A DNA stretch of 64,000 nt from Globisporangium splendens (taxonomy: Eukaryota > Oomycota > Peronosporomycetes > Pythiales > Pythiaceae), in NCBI GenBank assembly GCA_006386115.1, contig VFIW01000011.1, positions 248,001 through 312,000 on the forward strand, read 5' to 3'. The notes beneath the pieces are model-generated. The model saw nothing but the letters and a program-made list of their open reading frames with translations. It made no database searches and was not told the DNA's origin. The translations under genes were made by a program, and so were the position numbers. Positions 62,612 to 64,000 of the stretch are shown here, one piece after another. Within the stretch, counting starts at the first letter, position 1. Every line of letters begins with the position of its first letter.

Positions 62612-64000
62612 ATGGCGCTCACGGACATCATGTCGATGGAGATGAACGACAAGTACATGGAGAGCGACTCGAGCAGCTCCTCGAGCGTGTCGTCGGACTC
62701 GGATTCCGACGAGCTGTCGTCGTCGTCTTCATCGTCGTCGTCTTCGTCGGCGTCTTCGGTGACGTCGGTTCAGCGGTCAACGGGTGGTGCAGCTAGCGCG
62801 CATCAACCGCCATCAGCAGCGGCCTCAAAAGCAGCGACAATGGCGCTGTCGGATGCCGATGATGATTCCGACTTGGACGCGTCGTATGGCAGGAAAAAAG
62901 CAGCACCAGTGCGGAAGAAGAAAGCGCCCGCGCCGAAGAAGAAAGCACCGGTGCGGCCAGCAGCACCGAGGAGTAAACCACCAGCACGAGTTGCAGCGAC
63001 GAAGAAGTCGTACGTGTCGAGCAGCAGCTCTGATGTGTCCAGCGACAGCTCCAGTTCAGGTTCTTCTGGTGGCGAGGACTTTTCAGAAGTGGAAGAGGTG
63101 AAACGGAAACTTTTGGCGCTGAAGCAGGCGACGAAGGCCGCTGTGGCATCTTCTGCTGCCGCAAAGAAAGCTGCGGCTGGCAAAAAGACCAAAGCTACTG
63201 GCAGAAACAGTTCCCAAGATGTTGGTCCAGAATCGCTCAAAGTGACTCTGAAGCTTCCTCCAGGGTTCATCGCAAAAAGCAATGGGACAGAACCGCCACC
63301 GCCGCCGCCACCACCACCACCACCACCAGGAGGAATGAACGCGTCGCGTCCAGCTCCCAAGCGACAACGTACAACTCCGACTGCAGCGAGTCGGAAAAAG
63401 TCTACGGGATCAGCGAAAGTTCCTGCAAACGCGTCCAAATCAGCAAAGAAACCAGGTGCAGGCAACAGAAAGGCTGGTGCGAAAACTGTGGCTGAGCCGA
63501 TGCAAATTGCTCCGCCAATTCTCCCACAGGACCCTGCTATTCTAGAGAAGTTGATTCCGAAAGGACCAACGGTTCCGCATGGTGAAATTCGTGGCTTGAG
63601 AGAACTCTCCTTTGTCGACAAAAGCTTGGCGAGTTCGCATTCAAAAGAAGTGGATGAAGCAGACATTCCAATGGAGTTCAACGACCCGTACGCAGTGGAG
63701 AGTGATGCTCTTCGGAATCTGGACCTATTCTTTTTCTGCGACGAGCATGGGTAAGACTCTGCTGTTGTCTCTGAGTTATTGTCGCTTGCTAACGCAGTGA
63801 TGTTTGCGTCTACAGTAACCCAATAAGCTTGGAAATCCTTGATCGTCCTAAAGAGCAGAGACCTCGGATCATGGGGTTTGGAACTATTGTGCAGCATTTG
63901 CCTCCAGCAGAACGTCCGCTTCCGGTGAAGCACATTCTGCCTTCCCCAGCGTTCCCGTCTCGCTCAAGAAAAAGACCTCGAAGCGACAATCCTTCTCCAA
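62612..64000 (+). CDS. Ser/Lys-rich nuclear-type protein, partial at the window edge
   Basis: Exon 1 62612-63750 and exon 2 from 63816 to beyond the window (phase 2, GT-AG); at least 441 residues visible. From MALTDIMSMEMNDKYMESDS. Three long Ser/Asp runs alternate with Lys/Ala/Pro-rich stretches (RKKKAPAPKKKAPVRP, KKAAAGKKTKATG). There is a 13-residue Pro/Gly run (PPPPPPPPPPPPG) and a more ordered region (PPILPQDPAILEKLIPKGPT ... DALRNLDLFFFCDEHGNPIS). Composition suggests a nucleolar or chromatin-associated phosphoprotein. I do not recognise the ordered region. The C-terminus is not seen. Confidence 0.7.

Noticed and set aside
62803..63933. 376-codon minus-strand frame at the right edge
   Set aside because: Antisense of the Ser/Lys-rich gene; poly-Gly and poly-Phe runs are complements of the poly-Pro and Lys runs.

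Overview
The window reads as nuclear DNA of an oomycete (Pythium/Phytophthora group). The reasons are short GT-AG introns of about 55-120 bp, compact gene spacing, genes on both strands, an oomycete-style Inr/FPR promoter element upstream of the isopropylmalate synthase gene, and a eukaryotic gene set: cytosolic LeuRS, P4-ATPase, SAPS-type phosphatase subunit, OSCA/CSC1-type channel, PX protein and a 7TM receptor. I identified no tRNA, rRNA or CRISPR. The species is not determinable from sequence reading alone.

Region 1-15.4 kb is gene-poor accessory sequence. It holds a truncated non-LTR retrotransposon, a possible hAT remnant, a broken hypothetical gene, and four minus-strand paralogues of a small basic protein family with an invariant C-x6-C-x15-C-x2-H core followed by AN-NQRR and a Lys/Arg tail. 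The first ~190 bp of the window repeat the 5' flank of the leftmost paralogue, so a fifth copy probably starts just outside the window. Two long hairpins lie at the right end of this region.

Region 15.4-28.5 kb is a normal gene block. It contains a secretory-pathway protein of nine ~75-residue repeats ending in a J-like domain without HPD, a five-exon 7TM receptor, a three-exon xanthine dehydrogenase-like molybdoenzyme, an F-box-like/methyltransferase-like protein and a SAPS-domain phosphatase regulator.

Region 28.5-58.4 kb is built around a large inverted duplication. A multi-exon OSCA/CSC1-like channel gene with an apparent SUEL-lectin-like extracellular domain occurs at 28,986-33,405 (+) and again at 49,932-54,315 (-). 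Over about 4.4 kb the two copies have no net length difference and only about a dozen visible base changes, whereas their promoter regions are clearly diverged. Between the arms lie 2-isopropylmalate synthase, a very large fused alpha/beta-hydrolase/IQ/ankyrin protein and a P4-ATPase with an extra N-terminal membrane module. The left arm is followed by a deleted LeuRS pseudogene and a degenerate minisatellite. The functional LeuRS flanks the right arm, but in the opposite relative order.

Region 58.4-64 kb carries an acidic protein with LFG repeats, a small PX-domain protein and the start of a Ser/Lys-rich nuclear-type protein that runs off the window.

Several genes show apparent frameshifts. 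In the hydrolase/IQ gene three homopolymer-length changes restore a single frame exactly, which suggests assembly errors. The shift shared by both channel copies is not at a homopolymer and may be real.
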